From positions 124,001-188,000 of the forward strand of contig CALZBJ010000002.1 in NCBI GenBank assembly GCA_945619025.1: a DNA stretch of 64,000 bases, written 5' to 3'. Of this stretch, positions 1 to 8,471 are shown piece after piece. The position numbers and the translations under genes are program-made. The first letter of the stretch is position 1, and every line of letters starts with the position of its first letter. The notes under the pieces are model-generated. The model worked only from the letters and a program-made list of their open reading frames with translations. It made no database searches and was not told the DNA's origin. This stretch comes from CALZBJ01 sp945619025 (lineage in GTDB: Bacteria; Pseudomonadota; Gammaproteobacteria; Cardiobacteriales; Wohlfahrtiimonadaceae).

Positions 1-1
1 T

Positions 2-754
2 CATGAGGCAAATGAGCAAGAGTCTAATGCAAATGCGCCTCAAAAAACCGAGCGTAAAGGTGAAGTGGTCGTAGATGTTAACGGTGAAAAACGCACGCGT
101 AAAATCCGTGACGGTCGCCCACGCATTGAAGAGACTGAAGCTCAAGCGCCTGAGACCAAAGTAGCGGACAAAGCACCGGTCGAAACGGTAAAAGAGACGG
201 CTAACGAAACGCCAAAAGCGGATACTCCAAAGGCAGAAGATAAAGCGGCAAATGCAACTGCTGAAACGCCTCAAACGAATGCCTCAGAAAATGCTAAAAA
301 AGACGATGAGTCTCGTGGCAATCAAGAGCGTAATCGTAGACCGCGCCAAAACCGCAATGAGCGACAAGAGCGTCCTCAAGCGGAAGAAAAAGCGGTTAAT
401 ACAGAGAAAGCGGAAGCCGCTGAACCTGCCAAAACCGAGGCTCCTAAAGCGGAGACTGCGAAGGCAGAGGTGAAAACGGAAGAATCCGCACCGGCTGTTA
501 AGGAATCGTCATCCAAAGCTGATACAACTAAAGAGGTGAAAGCGGCAGAGAAAACGGTGGACGCGAATGATGCAAACGCCGATAAATCTGCGCAAAAACC
601 TGCTCAAACCAATGAGAAAGCACCTAGCGCTGAGTCAAGTCAGTCCGATGCGCCGGAAGCGAAATCATCAAGTCATGATGAGCGCACACCGGAACACGCT
701 GAAAAACCAGCACAAAATGCCGAAACGCCTGAGAATAGTAAGCCACAACAGTAA
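2..754 (+). CDS. rne: Probable ribonuclease E, C-terminal tail (5' truncated)
   Basis: The reading frame is already open at the window edge, so this is the last 250 residues of a longer protein. It is low complexity: Ala/Lys/Glu/Pro-rich repeats (AEKA, APKAE, KAETAK) plus two arginine-rich patches, GEKRTRKIRDGRPR and a stretch near residues 100-120 rich in RNR/RQNR. That composition matches the disordered RNA-binding and degradosome scaffold half of RNase E, which cuts single-stranded RNA and organises mRNA decay at the inner membrane. No catalytic domain is in view, so the family call rests on tail composition alone. Another tail of this kind (for example an SPOR or TonB-like protein) is possible. 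A strong hairpin follows the stop codon. Confidence 0.55.
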   Translation, partial: HEANEQESNANAPQKTERKGEVVVDVNGEKRTRKIRDGRPRIEETEAQAPETKVADKAPVETVKETANETPKADTPKAEDKAANATAETPQTNASENAKKDDESRGNQERNRRPRQNRNERQERPQAEEKAVNTEKAEAAEPAKTEAPKAETAKAEVKTEESAPAVKESSSKADTTKEVKAAEKTVDANDANADKSAQKPAQTNEKAPSAESSQSDAPEAKSSSHDERTPEHAEKPAQNAETPENSKPQQ

Positions 755-791
755 CTTATTAAAAAGGGTAATCAGCCTATTTTGTTAATTC

Positions 792-832
792 AATAGGGGA
801 TTAGATTGAAAAAAAGCGATCTGACCCCTATT
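792..832 (+). other. Long imperfect hairpin between rne and ahpC
   Basis: AATAGGGG (792-799) pairs with CCCCTATT (825-832), and the inner arms TTAGATTG and CGATCTGA pair completely when two G-U pairs are allowed, leaving an A-rich 8-nt loop and one bulged A. This gives about 16 base pairs. No U-run follows on either strand, so it is not a standard intrinsic terminator. It could be an rne mRNA 3' end, an RNase processing site or part of the ahpC leader. A smaller GAGGA/TCCTC hairpin follows before the ahpC ribosome-binding site. Confidence 0.5.
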
Positions 833-908
833 ATAGAAAGGGTAGCGAGGAGATGAAATTTCCTCCTAAACAGTTTAGATCACAGCAACCAAAAAAGGAG
901 TATCAAAT

Positions 909-1490
909 ATGACTTTTGATAATGAATTCACTTACGGTATCGCAAAAACAGTTGGCGATAAATTAGATCCATTTGAAGTAATTGCTGCAAAACCAGGTTT
1001 TAACGAACCCGAAGAAAACGGCGAATCAGCGTTTGAAACAATCACTGAAAAATCGTTCGAAGGCAAATGGAAAATCATTTACTTCTATCCAAAAGATTTC
1101 ACATTCGTATGCCCTACTGAAATCGTTGAGTTCAACAAACTTGCTCAAGATTTCGAAGACCGCGATGCAGTATTAATGGGTGGTTCAATCGATAACGAAT
1201 TCTGTAAACTCGCTTGGAGACGTGCGCATCCTGATTTAGATAAATTAGGTCACTACTCTTTCGGCGACCCAGCAGGTAGCCTTCTTGACATGTTAGGTGC
1301 TCGTGACCAAGCGTCAGGCGTAGCACTTCGTGCAACGTACATCGTTGACCCACACAACGTTATCCAACACGTTTCTGTAAACCCAGACAGCGTTGGTCGT
1401 AACCCACAAGAAACTCTTCGTATCTTAGATGCGTTACAAACAGACGAACTCTGCCCATGTAACCGTGCAGTTGGTGGCGAAACTCTTTAA
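909..1490 (+). CDS. ahpC: AhpC-type 2-Cys peroxiredoxin
   Basis: A 193-aa thiol peroxidase that would reduce hydrogen peroxide, organic peroxides and peroxynitrite in the cytoplasm. The peroxidatic cysteine is C68 in FTFVCPTE, preceded by the FYPKDFTF core. The C-terminal DELCPCN supplies C182 and C184, the resolving region. The CxC tail and overall sequence resemble the actinobacterial-style AhpC rather than E. coli AhpC, which works with AhpF. No ahpF or ahpD is adjacent, so the reductant partner is unknown. The start is set by AAAAAAGGAG eight bases upstream of ATG. It is monocistronic, with its own terminator. Confidence 0.93.
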   Translation: MTFDNEFTYGIAKTVGDKLDPFEVIAAKPGFNEPEENGESAFETITEKSFEGKWKIIYFYPKDFTFVCPTEIVEFNKLAQDFEDRDAVLMGGSIDNEFCKLAWRRAHPDLDKLGHYSFGDPAGSLLDMLGARDQASGVALRATYIVDPHNVIQHVSVNPDSVGRNPQETLRILDALQTDELCPCNRAVGGETL

Positions 1491-1559
1491 TTTGAGTACC
1501 CTGTAATGCCTTAAATAAACATTTATCGACATTACATTCTTAAAATAATAGAGAACGAC

Positions 1560-1592
1560 AAAGCCCGCTTGAGTGATCAAGTGGGCTTTTTT
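1560..1592 (+). terminator. Intrinsic terminator of ahpC
   Basis: AAAGCCCGCTTGA, a short loop, then TCAAGTGGGCTTT followed by a T-run gives a stable GC-containing stem with one G-U pair, about 70 nt after the ahpC stop. Confidence 0.85.
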
Positions 1593-1677
1593 ATGGGCTG
1601 AACATTAGCAAATATTTAAATCAGGATTGAGAGGGAGAACAAAAGGAGAAGGAGTTATGCGATCTGAGATCGACGAA

Positions 1678-2655
1678 TTAATCATCCTCTTTTTTCTTCC
1701 GTGCCCGCGGGTGAGCCGCATCAAAAACCTTAGTCAGATGCCCAAAATCAAGATGGGTATAGACTTGCGTTGTGGAAATATCCGCGTGCCCCAATAACTC
1801 TTGCACTAAGCGAATATCTTGGCTCGATTCCAGTACGTGAGTTGCCATCGAGTGCCGTAACAGGTGAGGATGAAGATTAATATTCACCCCCGACTCTTCA
1901 GCGTAACGTTTGACTCGAGTACTGATCTGCCGGGCGCTTAACCGATTACCTCGCTCAGATAAAAAAAGCGCCTTCTCAAACCCTAACACCCCTTTTTCTG
2001 CCATCCACTCTTGGCGAATCGGAAGCCACGCTTGAATGGCATCAATCGCTTTGCGCCCTACCGGAACAATGCGATCTTTATCGCCTTTCCCCGCAATGAC
2101 GCGCACTTCATAATCATCAAAATCGATATGGTGAAGATTGAGCGCGTGAAGCTCCGCAAGTCGTAAACCGCTTGAATAAAATAGCTCGCAGATGGCCCGA
2201 TCGCGCACCTCATGCTCATTTGTGGGCGGACGATTGAGGATCTTTTCCAACAGATCCACCTCCACCACAGACGGAAGCCGTTTTGAGGATTTCGGCGGCT
2301 TAACCAATTTAGCGGGATTATGGGAAATAATGCCCCGCTCCACCAGATCATCAAAAAAGAGGCGAATCGAAGCGAGCTGCGTCTGCATACTCGAGGATTT
2401 AAGGGGCTTTTTCCCAGAAGCGGGCGAAGTTTTAGAACGATAGATAATATAATTCCGAATGACCTTCTCATCGCAGAGCGTCCATTCGGAAATACTATAT
2501 TCTTGAAGATAGGCTAAAAATTGCCGGAGCGAATAGGCTTTAATCTCCGCACTGTGCGGGCTATACGCTTTCCGGTAACGCTCAATATAATCCTCGATAT
2601 CCGCAAGAAGCGAAGACCAAGGCGATCGGTTTAAATTGTGCGTGTTATCTCTCAT
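1678..2655 (-). CDS. xerC: Tyrosine recombinase XerC
   Basis: Site-specific recombinase that with XerD resolves chromosome dimers at dif. Counting from the ATG at 2655 (325 aa), the catalytic residues are visible: R165 in SSGLRLAEL, K190 in the beta-hairpin AGKGDKD, H264 and R267 in HPHLLRHS, H290 in LLGHADIS and nucleophile Y299 in TTQVYTH. The ending LDFGHLTKVFDAAHPRA is typical of XerC rather than XerD. An in-frame TTG at 2679 with GAGAG close upstream would add eight residues, so the start is uncertain. It lies just downstream of aspA on the same strand. It is a core gene rather than evidence of an integron or island. Confidence 0.93.
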   Translation of the reverse strand: MRDNTHNLNRSPWSSLLADIEDYIERYRKAYSPHSAEIKAYSLRQFLAYLQEYSISEWTLCDEKVIRNYIIYRSKTSPASGKKPLKSSSMQTQLASIRLFFDDLVERGIISHNPAKLVKPPKSSKRLPSVVEVDLLEKILNRPPTNEHEVRDRAICELFYSSGLRLAELHALNLHHIDFDDYEVRVIAGKGDKDRIVPVGRKAIDAIQAWLPIRQEWMAEKGVLGFEKALFLSERGNRLSARQISTRVKRYAEESGVNINLHPHLLRHSMATHVLESSQDIRLVQELLGHADISTTQVYTHLDFGHLTKVFDAAHPRARKKKEDD

Positions 2656-2715
2656 AAAGGTCAATGATCGCGCACTCAATTGCTCTCAAGTCCGCGATCA
2701 CATTAACGATTAATC

Positions 2716-4119
2716 CTAAGGAAGGCCTACTGTACGACGAAGCGCATCAAGATTGAAGTATTCGTCGAACTCTTCTTCCGTCATCAAATTACGCTCGAGC
2801 ACCACAGCTTTCACGCTTTTGCCAGTCTTAATACAGATACGGCCGACGATATCGCCCTCACCATGCCCAATCACAGGGTTAAGGTAGGTGATAATGCCCA
2901 CTGAATTTAAGATGTAATTGAGGCAATATGCTTCGTTTGCGGTAGTGTCTTTCACACATTTATCTTGAAGGGATCGGCATGCATTTTTAAGCAGCATAAT
3001 CGATTCAAAAGTCGCCTGCGCAACCACCGGCTCCATCGCATTTAACTGCAATTGGCTCGCATCCGCAGCAGCAGTTACGGTCACATCATTGCCGTATACT
3101 TTAAAGCAGGCATTATTTACCGCTTCAGGTAATACCGGGTTCACTTTTGCTGGCATAATAGAGCTCCCCGCCTGAAGTTCAGGAAGGTTGATCTCTTTTA
3201 ATCCCGCGCGCGGACCTGACGATAATAGGCGTAAGTCATTGGCAATTTTTGAGAGTTTAACCGCAAGGTTTTTAAGCGTTGCGTGAAACTTCACAAAATC
3301 GGTGAGATCTGAGGTCGCAGCAATGAGATTATCCGCTAAACGGCATGGATACCCGGTCACTCGTGATAACTCTTCGATCACCACTTTGCCGTAACCTTTT
3401 GGCGTATTGACACCGGTACCGATCGCTGTACCACTTAGGTTCACCGATAAGAGCGAACGACGTGTTTCACGCACATCTTCTACTGCGGTGGTAATAAGAT
3501 TTGCAAAGGCGGCATACTCTTGCCCAAGACTCATCGGTACGGCGTCTTGCAGCTGTGTACGACCCATTTTTAATACCGACGCAAACTCTTCTGCTTTCGC
3601 CATTAATCCATCACGAAGATAGAGTGCACTTTCGATCAGATCTTCAGAACATTTATACATCGCCAGACGCAATCCGGTTGGATAGGCATCGTTCGTTGAT
3701 TGTGATTCGTTGACATGATCGTTTGGATTAATGTGAACATAATCCCCTTTGGAATATCCTGAAATCTCAAGTGCAACGTTGGCAACCACTTCGTTCACAT
3801 TCATGTTGAGCGACGTACCCGCACCGCCTTGAAAGGCATCGATCGGAAATTGATTCAAGTATGAATCATCCGTTAATAAAATATCGCACGCCTTGATAAT
3901 CGCATCTGCGACTTCAGGTTTTACCGTCCCTAGCTTTTTATTCGCAAGTGCGGATGCTTTTTTCACATACACAATCCCACGAATAAAGTCTGGGGTGTCA
4001 CTATTCGTCTGGGTAGAGAGGGTGAAGTTGTTCATCGCGCGCACCGTGTGAATGCCGTAATATGCATGATTTGGAACGTTTAACTCACCTAAAAGATCTA
4101 CCTCTTTACGATACCCCAT
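2716..4119 (-). CDS. aspA: Aspartate ammonia-lyase (aspartase)
   Basis: Reversible deamination of L-aspartate to fumarate and ammonium in the cytoplasm, feeding amino acids into the TCA cycle. The 467-aa protein has all fumarase/aspartase superfamily blocks: GAGTSLNMNVNE (99-110), ESQSTNDAYPT (138-148) and the catalytic loop GSSIMPAKVNP (318-328). Sequence around the loop (PAKVNPVLPEAVNNACFKV) is closer to AspA than to fumarase C. The stop is separated from xerC by a short gap and the start is 18 nt from the hslR stop, so hslR-aspA may be co-transcribed. A ribosome-binding site AAGGAG lies upstream of ATG. Confidence 0.95.
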   Translation of the reverse strand: MGYRKEVDLLGELNVPNHAYYGIHTVRAMNNFTLSTQTNSDTPDFIRGIVYVKKASALANKKLGTVKPEVADAIIKACDILLTDDSYLNQFPIDAFQGGAGTSLNMNVNEVVANVALEISGYSKGDYVHINPNDHVNESQSTNDAYPTGLRLAMYKCSEDLIESALYLRDGLMAKAEEFASVLKMGRTQLQDAVPMSLGQEYAAFANLITTAVEDVRETRRSLLSVNLSGTAIGTGVNTPKGYGKVVIEELSRVTGYPCRLADNLIAATSDLTDFVKFHATLKNLAVKLSKIANDLRLLSSGPRAGLKEINLPELQAGSSIMPAKVNPVLPEAVNNACFKVYGNDVTVTAAADASQLQLNAMEPVVAQATFESIMLLKNACRSLQDKCVKDTTANEAYCLNYILNSVGIITYLNPVIGHGEGDIVGRICIKTGKSVKAVVLERNLMTEEEFDEYFNLDALRRTVGLP

Positions 4120-4137
4120 TTAATATCTCCTTAAAAT

Positions 4138-4509
4138 TTAATCAATATGCAAACCTTGTTTGACTCTGCGTAATTCTCGTTTTTCACGCTTGTCTGGCTT
4201 TTCTGGTCGGATGGTCGGCGCAAGACGTCTCAGTTCCCGCTCCCGATTACGCCGTTCAATGCTTTGAGGAAGCTCCTCATACATCGTCGCCGCAATGGAC
4301 GCAGGTCCGCGATTCGGTAACAGTTTTAACACCGTCACCTCAAATATCATTTGCGCTTTACGCACGGTGATAACATCCCCCTCTGCGATCATGCGTGCGG
4401 GTTTTGCTAATTGCTCATTAACAAGGACTCGCCCTTTATTGATCTCATCGGTGGCCAGTCGCCGTGTTTTATAAAACCGGGCAGCCCATAACCATTTATC
4501 TAAACGCAC
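4138..4509 (-). CDS. hslR: Heat shock protein 15 homolog, S4 RNA-binding domain
   Basis: A 123-aa protein whose first 60 residues form an S4 domain (MRLDKWLWAARFYKTR, then KGRVLVN), followed by a basic tail rich in RRNRERELRR. HslR binds free 50S subunits carrying nascent peptidyl-tRNA and helps rescue them after aborted translation. The length and N-terminal motif match the family. It precedes aspA with only 18 nt between them, and follows the minE terminator. Confidence 0.92.
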   Translation of the reverse strand: MRLDKWLWAARFYKTRRLATDEINKGRVLVNEQLAKPARMIAEGDVITVRKAQMIFEVTVLKLLPNRGPASIAATMYEELPQSIERRNRERELRRLAPTIRPEKPDKREKRELRRVKQGLHID

Positions 4510-4566
4510 AAAAAGACCTCCAATACTTATCTCATATTAGACGCTAATTTAGATGATTGCTAGACA

Positions 4567-4596
4567 ATACAAGAAAAGAGCCACAAATATGTGGCT
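4567..4596 (-). terminator. Intrinsic terminator after minCDE
   Basis: AGCCACA and TGTGGCT (4579-4596) form a perfect 7-bp stem with a 4-nt loop. On the minus strand it is followed by CTCTTTTCTTG. It lies about 45 nt past the minE stop and before hslR. Confidence 0.75.
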
Positions 4597-4640
4597 ACTA
4601 GTCAATATACATAAATTGTTAAACGTTGCAAAATACTTTT

Positions 4641-4979
4641 TTAGTTTTTTTCATCTTGATCTGAAGAGACTTTTTTCGCTTCAGATTGATCAACGTTTTC
4701 AGAGACTTCTGAAGCCTCATCTTCATTATCAGAAAGAATGATGTTTAACTCTAAAACATCACACCCTTCCTCGCGATCCATTTCGATTTTTACCTGCTTG
4801 CCATCTACTGGAAGATATTTACGCACAACCTCTAAAATATCTTTCTGAAGATCCTGCATAAAATCAGGATGCGCATCTGCATTACGGATACGCTCATGCG
4901 CAACAATAATCTGCAGGCGTTCTTTTGCGATCGATGCCGTATTTGATTGGCGGCGTCGACCAAAAATACGCTTTAACAT
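4641..4979 (-). CDS. minE: Cell division topological specificity factor MinE
   Basis: MinE displaces MinC from MinD and stimulates MinD ATP hydrolysis, producing pole-to-pole oscillation that keeps the Z ring at midcell. The N-terminal amphipathic MLKRIFGRRR and the anti-MinCD helix (SIAKERLQIIVAHER) are present. The ATG at 4979 has GGAGG upstream inside the end of minD; a longer frame from TTG at 4997 would overlap minD and is less likely. At 112 aa it is longer than usual because of an acidic tail of roughly 28 residues (EDEASEVSENVDQSEAKK...) after the conserved domain. It is the last gene of minCDE. Confidence 0.95.
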   Translation of the reverse strand: MLKRIFGRRRQSNTASIAKERLQIIVAHERIRNADAHPDFMQDLQKDILEVVRKYLPVDGKQVKIEMDREEGCDVLELNIILSDNEDEASEVSENVDQSEAKKVSSDQDEKN

Positions 4980-4986
4980 ACTTTTC

Positions 4987-5796
4987 CTAGCCTCCAAAGA
5001 GTCGTCCGAAGAAGCCTTTTTTCTCAGCTTCGATGAAACGGTGTGGGCGATCTTCTCCTAAGAAACGATCCACAATGTCGATATACGCTTGGCCCGCATC
5101 GGACTGCTCATCCATAATGACCGGTTGACCTGCGTTTGAGCATTGAAGTACAGCTTCTGACTCTGGAATCGCGCCTAAAAGTGGAATGCCAAGGATATCG
5201 AGAATATCGGTTACCGTTAACATATCCCCTGAATCGGCACGTTTAGGATCATATCGATTGATCACTAAATGTTGCGACACTTCAGAGCCCTCTTCCGCTT
5301 TGAGCGTTTTACTCGCTAAAATTCCTAAAATACGGTCAGAATCTCGTACAGATGACACTTCAGGATTGGTCGTCACGATGGCGTCATCGGCAAAATACAT
5401 CGCAAGCTGTGCCCCTTTTTCAATCCCCGCAGGCGAGTCACAGATGATATATTCAAAATCCATCTTTTTAAGATCATCAATTACTTTACCGACACCCTCT
5501 TTCGTGAGCGCATCTTTATCGCGTGTTTGCGATGCAGGCAAAATAAATAGATTATCTAAACGCTTATCTTTAATGAGCGATTGCTGAAGGTTCGCTTCCT
5601 CATTGACCACATTAACGAAATCGTAAACGACGCGGCGCTCACATCCCATAATAAGGTCTAGGTTACGTAAACCCACATCGAAGTCGATCACTGCAGTTTT
5701 ATGGCCTTTTTTCGCAAGACCCGCTGCTAAGCTTGCACTTGTGGTGGTCTTTCCGACCCCACCTTTACCGGAGGTAACAACTACTACTCGTGCCAC
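4987..5796 (-). CDS. minD: Septum site-determining ATPase MinD
   Basis: A membrane-associated ParA/MinD ATPase that recruits MinC to the poles. The deviant Walker A SGKGGVGKTTTSASL begins at about residue 9, DFDVGLRNLDLIMG follows, and ICDSPAGIE is the Walker B region. The last residues KKGFFGRLFGG form the amphipathic membrane-targeting helix. Length (269 aa) is standard. It sits between minC and minE with only 7 nt before minE, a classic minCDE operon. Confidence 0.97.
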   Translation of the reverse strand: MARVVVVTSGKGGVGKTTTSASLAAGLAKKGHKTAVIDFDVGLRNLDLIMGCERRVVYDFVNVVNEEANLQQSLIKDKRLDNLFILPASQTRDKDALTKEGVGKVIDDLKKMDFEYIICDSPAGIEKGAQLAMYFADDAIVTTNPEVSSVRDSDRILGILASKTLKAEEGSEVSQHLVINRYDPKRADSGDMLTVTDILDILGIPLLGAIPESEAVLQCSNAGQPVIMDEQSDAGQAYIDIVDRFLGEDRPHRFIEAEKKGFFGRLFGG

Positions 5797-5834
5797 TCAA
5801 TACTCTCCCTCTTAAAAAATTTTATTTAAATAAA

Positions 5835-6578
5835 TTAAAAAATGCGCTCAATCTTAATTTCGTCGTGCTCTAGATAGATCTGTACTGCTTTCCCCGTCCA
5901 AAGGGCCGAGATCTCCTCATCAATCACCTTATATTGCCCTGCAATGGAGACAAGCTCCGCTTCCAGTGATTGGCAGAAAATACGCGCCGAACGATTCCCA
6001 TTAATCCCCGCAAGCGCACGCCCACGGAGCGGTCCATACACATGGATATTCCCGGTCGCTAAGAGCTCTGCGCCCTCATTGACGGTATTGATAATAATGA
6101 GATCGCCACTTGGAATCGCAATTTGTTGGCCTGAACGAACTTGATGGGTGACCACCGTCGATGGCACCGCCACCTCTTTAATCACCTCAACCTCTTTCGT
6201 CTCCACAATGCGCTCCACAACAGGCGGACGCTCTTGCGGTTTTTGCGCAGGTTGACTGACCGTTTTTTGGGCATTCTGTTCTGGCAAAAAGGCCCAATCA
6301 GCTTTCATTGCTTTACTCTCAAGCGCCTCAGGCACCGAGCGTAACGCAACAGGGATTATCCGATTGGAGATCAAGAGATTCTTGAGCCACGTGAAATCAA
6401 GATTATCACGAGCATCGATTTCAGAGAGATCGACTACCACAGGAATTTGATTAAAAAAAGCAGGAGAGATTTTTATTTTCGCAACTAACGCCTCTTCAAC
6501 CGCTTTAAGATCGATCGTTTTAAGATAGAGAACGGTGGTCGTGAAGACCTCTCCTTTTAAATCAAAATACTTTGACAT
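5835..6578 (-). CDS. minC: Septum site-determining protein MinC
   Basis: The FtsZ polymerisation inhibitor of the Min system. The N-terminal domain (about 1-105) is followed by a Pro/Glu/Val linker containing QKPQERPPVVERIVE, then the C-terminal beta-helix dimerisation domain beginning near RSGQQIAIPSGDLIII, with NEGAELLATGNIHVYGPLRG and the MinD-contact segment. The length of 247 aa is normal for gammaproteobacteria. It is the first gene of minCDE; slyD lies 31 nt upstream on the same strand. Confidence 0.95.
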   Translation of the reverse strand: MSKYFDLKGEVFTTTVLYLKTIDLKAVEEALVAKIKISPAFFNQIPVVVDLSEIDARDNLDFTWLKNLLISNRIIPVALRSVPEALESKAMKADWAFLPEQNAQKTVSQPAQKPQERPPVVERIVETKEVEVIKEVAVPSTVVTHQVRSGQQIAIPSGDLIIINTVNEGAELLATGNIHVYGPLRGRALAGINGNRSARIFCQSLEAELVSIAGQYKVIDEEISALWTGKAVQIYLEHDEIKIERIF

Positions 6579-6609
6579 TTTTTAGCTTATTATACAAGTT
6601 TTCAGAAGA

Positions 6610-7092
6610 TTAATGATCGTGTCCGCCGCTGTGAACGTGACCGTGGTCAAGTTCTTGCGCCGTCGCGTTACGTACAGATACCACTTCAACGTCGAAATGC
6701 AATTGCTTTCCAGCTAAAGGATGGTTTCCGTCAAGTTTGATCATCTCTTCAGAGACTTCTAATACGCGGAACATATGCATGCTGCCATCAGGCGCGCTAC
6801 CGGTTACTTGTAGACCGACTGTGATCTCTTCATCTTCAGGAAACGCTTCTCTTGGCACATCGATAATGTTCTCTTCGTGATGTACGCCGTAGCCCTCTTC
6901 AGGTTCTACGGTGAAGGTAACTTCTTGACCCTCTTTTGCCCCTTCAAGTGCTTTTTCAAATCCAGGGATCATCATGCCGTGGCCGTGAATATACGCAAGA
7001 GGTTCACCGCCTACGTTGCTATCAAGAGTCGCGCCATTGTCGTCAGTTAAGGTATAATGAACCGCTACTACTTGGTCTTTTTCAATAATCAT
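6610..7092 (-). CDS. slyD: FKBP-type prolyl isomerase SlyD
   Basis: A cytoplasmic peptidyl-prolyl cis-trans isomerase and chaperone that binds nickel. The FKBP part is interrupted by the insert-in-flap domain (EPEEGYGVHHEENIIDVPREAF), characteristic of SlyD rather than FkpA. The C-terminal tail is short and histidine-rich (DHGHVHSGGHDH), suited to Ni or Zn binding but shorter and Cys-poor compared with E. coli SlyD. It is divergent from rpiA, with about 120 bp between them holding both promoters. Confidence 0.93.
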   Translation of the reverse strand: MIIEKDQVVAVHYTLTDDNGATLDSNVGGEPLAYIHGHGMMIPGFEKALEGAKEGQEVTFTVEPEEGYGVHHEENIIDVPREAFPEDEEITVGLQVTGSAPDGSMHMFRVLEVSEEMIKLDGNHPLAGKQLHFDVEVVSVRNATAQELDHGHVHSGGHDH

Positions 7093-7213
7093 ATTTATCC
7101 TTTATAGATTTCGAGGGTTTATTTCCGAATTCTACTATACAATAATATGAGAGTTAGATAAATAGACAATTCGCAAACTTCTTAGGGTTTACCCGATTTA
7201 GAGCTAATCAAAA

Positions 7214-7876
7214 ATGGACATTTTAGAGCAAAAAAAATTGGTCGCAAAAGCGGCCTGTGAACTGATTCAACCCAACGAAATTTTAGGCCTTGGCACCGGC
7301 TCAACCGTCGACTGTTTAATCGCAGAGCTTGCCCCGATCGCCGATCAAATTAAGGGCGTCGTCTCAAGTTCTGAGCGCACGACGAAACAGATTATCGATC
7401 TTAACATCCCCATTATTGAACCTTCAGAGATTACTGAGATCAATCTCTATATTGATGGTGCCGATGAGATCAATCACGCGCTTGAGATGGTTAAAGGCGG
7501 CGGCGGCGCGCTCACTCGTGAAAAAATCGTGGCGGCCCATGCAAAATCTTTTATCTGCATTGCCGATAGCAGTAAACTCGTCGATACCTTAGGGGCTTTC
7601 CCGCTTCCAATCGAAGTGATTCCGATGAGCGCTCATTATGTGATGCGTGAAGTGGAAAAACTGGGCGGTCTTCCCTCCATTCGTGAAGGGTTTATTACCG
7701 ATAATGGTAATTTAATTGTGGATGTCAAAGGACTCACGATCGAGAATGCCACCGCGCTTGAGTCGCACTTAAATCAAATTACGGGTGTGGTGACAAACGG
7801 TCTTTTTGCCATGCGCAAAGCGGATCTTTTACTGCTTGCAACGCCTCAAGGTGTAAAGCGTTATTCACTCGACTAA
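7214..7876 (+). CDS. rpiA: Ribose-5-phosphate isomerase A
   Basis: Interconverts ribose 5-phosphate and ribulose 5-phosphate in the pentose phosphate pathway. The 220-aa protein contains the family loops LGLGTGSTVDCLI, IDGADEIN and KGGGGALTREKI. It is the first gene of a plus-strand block whose next members are lptC, lptA and lptB. The gap to lptC is 10 nt, so rpiA probably shares their mRNA. In many gammaproteobacteria this position is occupied by kdsD/kdsC, which are not present here. Confidence 0.96.
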   Translation: MDILEQKKLVAKAACELIQPNEILGLGTGSTVDCLIAELAPIADQIKGVVSSSERTTKQIIDLNIPIIEPSEITEINLYIDGADEINHALEMVKGGGGALTREKIVAAHAKSFICIADSSKLVDTLGAFPLPIEVIPMSAHYVMREVEKLGGLPSIREGFITDNGNLIVDVKGLTIENATALESHLNQITGVVTNGLFAMRKADLLLLATPQGVKRYSLD

Positions 7877-7886
7877 TTGAGATGCC

Positions 7887-8471
7887 ATGACACTATTTGC
7901 TCTCCTAAAACGGCTCGCCCTTCTAACCCTCGTGGGATTTTTAATCTATCTCACGTGGTATCTCAACACGCAAACCTTTGCCGATAAAGAGATTAAGCCT
8001 GAAGAGCCTCAACTTGAGATGTATGGATACACCTTAAAGCAATATAATGCCGACGGAGAGCTTGCATCGATCTTAACCGGTCCTTATCTTAAACATTTTG
8101 ATGGCGAGATGGGCACGTTTCTCCAAGATCCGGATCTTGTTCAATATGAATTACAGCCGGATCAAACGCGCATCATCAGCTGGACCGCAAAGAGCGATAA
8201 CGCCCATCTTAACGAGGATAGCTCGCTCATTACCTTAAAAGATAACGTGGTGCTCTATCGTCCGCCCCTTGAAAATCGCGATGAAGAGACGGTGACAACG
8301 GAGAAACTCCTTATTCACGATAAAGGGGAACGCATCTCAACGGATCTATTTATCCGCCTTGAATCCCCTAGCTATTTTACAGAAGGCATTGGATTAACCG
8401 GCTTTCCGAATCGCGGCGAATATCGACTGCACAACGCAACTAAGAGTCAATATGAAACGAAGAAACCTTAA
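7887..8471 (+). CDS. lptC: LPS export protein LptC
   Basis: A bitopic inner-membrane component of the Lpt bridge; its periplasmic beta-jellyroll receives LPS from LptB2FG and passes it to LptA. Residues about 8-25 form a single transmembrane segment (LALLTLVGFLIYLTWYL) and the rest is periplasmic LptC-fold, with the family-like PDLVQYELQP and LTGFPNRGEYRL. The length of 194 aa is standard. The 3' end overlaps lptA by 20 nt, indicating translational coupling. Confidence 0.92.
   Translation: MTLFALLKRLALLTLVGFLIYLTWYLNTQTFADKEIKPEEPQLEMYGYTLKQYNADGELASILTGPYLKHFDGEMGTFLQDPDLVQYELQPDQTRIISWTAKSDNAHLNEDSSLITLKDNVVLYRPPLENRDEETVTTEKLLIHDKGERISTDLFIRLESPSYFTEGIGLTGFPNRGEYRLHNATKSQYETKKP

Noticed and set aside
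252..788. Overlapping basic open frames inside the RNase E tail
   Set aside because: Shadow frames created by repetitive GCN/AAR codons of the real frame; no RBS.
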